Assembly (NCBI GenBank): GCA_028698695.1
Contig: JAQVWB010000020.1
Coordinates: 1 to 15,823 of the forward strand
Direction of reading: 5' to 3'
DNA: 15,823 nucleotides
From: Syntrophomonadaceae bacterium
Lineage (GTDB): Bacteria > Bacillota > Syntrophomonadia > Syntrophomonadales > Syntrophomonadaceae
The position numbers and the translations under genes are program-made. The notes beneath the pieces are model-generated. The model was not told the origin of the DNA. It saw only the letters and a list, made by a program, of their open reading frames with translations, and searched no databases. Of this stretch, positions 14,511-15,823 are shown in pieces (the stretch's first letter is position 1; every line of letters starts with the position of its first letter).

Positions 14511-15823
14511 ATGTCAAAAGCAATATCAAACACCAATAGGGACTGGGATAAAGAATTTGAGGCTTATCTCAAAGAAAACAAATCACTGGCATACATGATG
14601 CTAAACAGAGCCGAGACTTATGCTGACTATGATGTGCTGACCTATAAGGTCGGGGATAAATGGCTCTCAATGAAATGGAAAGACTTCGGTGAACAGATAA
14701 GTGCACTTGCCAAAGCACTGCTCGAAATGGATATACTGCAACCAGGTGAAATGGCAGGAATTTTTTCAGATAACCGTCCTGAGTGGGCTATTACCGACCT
14801 GGGTATTCTTGCCATACGCTCTGTATCCGTCCCCATCTATGCAACCAACTCAGCCGAAGAAGCCGAACATATAATCAACGATGCCGAAATCAAAATAATA
14901 TTTGTAGGTAATCAGGAACAATATAACCGGTCCAAGAAGGTAATCGCTAATAATGCATACCTGAAAAAAATTGTCGCTTTTGACCGTAACATTAAAATAG
15001 CCGACGATAACAGTATGTATTTTGATGAACTTCTCGCTAAAGGCCGCTCAGACAAGCAGCAGGATAAAAAGTTTCAGGAACGACTGAACAGTGTAAACCC
15101 CGACGATATGCTGACCCTTATTTACACATCAGGTACAACCGGTGCCCCTAAAGGAGCCATTCATACACATCGTACCTTTATGAACGGAATGTATCCAGCC
15201 AGCCAGAGATTCCCCGAAGCTGGTCCCGATAAAGTATCTCTGGCCATACTGCCCCTCAGCCATGTATTTGAGCGAATGTGGTCATACGGTTGTATGAGCA
15301 CCGGCGTGCGTATTGCCTATTGTCCTGATCCGAAGCAGTTTAAGGATGTAATGGCAGAAATAAATCCGCACTACTTGACCAGTGTACCAAGAATCTGGGA
15401 AAAGGTTTATGGCACTATTCACGAAGGTCTTAAAACTGCATCCCCCACCAAGGTAAAAATGTTTAAATGGGCAGAACGGGTTGCGCTCGAGGTTTATCGC
15501 AATAAGATTTCCGGAAAGAATTCCGGGCCCTTTTTACTTGCCCAGCATGCCCTGGCCGATGCACTGATTATGAAAAAGGTACGGCAAACCCTGGGTTCAG
15601 AGCGTTGCAATACCTATCATATTGGTGGTGCTGCCTTTGCTTCTGAAATAAACGAATATTTCCAGGCCTTTGGGATTAATATTATTCAGGGATTCGGACT
15701 TACCGAGTTTTTCCCGGTATGTGTTGGGTTTGGTGATAATGGCAAGCCAGGAGAATGTGGTCCCAAGATTCCCATGGTCGACATACGGATTTCCGATGAA
15801 GGTGAAATACAACTTAGAGGCGG
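14511..15823 (+). CDS. Long-chain acyl-CoA synthetase, FadD15-like (runs off right edge)
   Basis: An open frame of 437 codons with no stop before the window end, starting at ATG 14511 with GGAGGT (14501-14506) upstream. It is an AMP-forming fatty-acid-CoA ligase: YTSGTTGAPKG at 205-215, the adenylate-binding GFGLTE at 394-399, and PLSHVFERMW and SVPRIWEKVY segments characteristic of bacterial FadD15/eukaryotic-ACSL-like long-chain enzymes. The C-terminal hinge and catalytic lysine lie beyond the edge. It belongs to a different branch from the FATP-type enzyme at 4357-6129, so the window carries two dissimilar fatty-acid activators. Its promoter carries a 26-base palindrome, so it is likely to be under tight regulation. 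Function is secure at family level; chain length is unknown. Confidence 0.92.
   Translation, partial: MSKAISNTNRDWDKEFEAYLKENKSLAYMMLNRAETYADYDVLTYKVGDKWLSMKWKDFGEQISALAKALLEMDILQPGEMAGIFSDNRPEWAITDLGILAIRSVSVPIYATNSAEEAEHIINDAEIKIIFVGNQEQYNRSKKVIANNAYLKKIVAFDRNIKIADDNSMYFDELLAKGRSDKQQDKKFQERLNSVNPDDMLTLIYTSGTTGAPKGAIHTHRTFMNGMYPASQRFPEAGPDKVSLAILPLSHVFERMWSYGCMSTGVRIAYCPDPKQFKDVMAEINPHYLTSVPRIWEKVYGTIHEGLKTASPTKVKMFKWAERVALEVYRNKISGKNSGPFLLAQHALADALIMKKVRQTLGSERCNTYHIGGAAFASEINEYFQAFGINIIQGFGLTEFFPVCVGFGDNGKPGECGPKIPMVDIRISDEGEIQLRG

Noticed and set aside
14642..15812. Minus-strand frames opposite the last gene
   Set aside because: They are shadows of the continuous plus-strand acyl-CoA synthetase frame, which carries the recognisable motifs.

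Overview
The window looks like a chromosomal segment of an anaerobic, low-to-moderate GC Gram-positive (Firmicutes/Clostridia-type) bacterium. Its gene content would fit a fatty-acid-metabolising syntroph such as the Syntrophomonas group. That placement is an inference from two different acyl-CoA synthetases, a rubrerythrin/rubredoxin cluster, an OFA-type carboxylate transporter, a PAS-GGDEF-HD-GYP protein and strong AGGAGG ribosome-binding sites throughout. No tRNA, rRNA, CRISPR array, insertion sequence or phage gene was seen.

Left part (1-1275): all recognisable genes are on the minus strand. A promoter near 855-883 drives two small, overlapping, paralogous proteins of unknown function (76 and 81 aa). 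The start of a secreted protein follows and runs off the left edge. Rightwards from there lies a non-coding stretch that ends in a very strong plus-strand terminator (1135-1163) with no plus-strand gene before it, so it is a candidate small RNA or attenuator leader.

Middle part (1276-7925): plus-strand genes for a small multidrug-export-family membrane protein, a three-PAS GGDEF/HD-GYP cyclic-di-GMP protein, a FATP-type acyl-CoA synthetase, and then an oxygen-stress group of rubrerythrin, a metallo-beta-lactamase-fold hydrolase and rubredoxin. Good hairpins separate most of these, so they are probably several short transcripts.

Right part (7926-15823): a bidirectional terminator, a minus-strand OFA/MFS carboxylate transporter, a 340-base gap with one possible 26-aa peptide, a plus-strand membrane acyltransferase, another bidirectional terminator, then minus-strand citrate synthase and a membrane-anchored secreted 5'-nucleotidase. 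A roughly 400-base divergent intergenic region follows. It holds a perfect 26-bp palindrome placed inside a consensus-like promoter, then a long leader with extra Shine-Dalgarno sites, and then a second (FadD15-like) acyl-CoA synthetase that runs off the right edge.

The best leads are the operator-in-promoter plus leader of the second acyl-CoA synthetase, the orphan terminator/RNA at about 1020-1165, the coupled pair of small paralogues, and the 8-bp-arm palindrome before citrate synthase. None is by itself proof of a new system.
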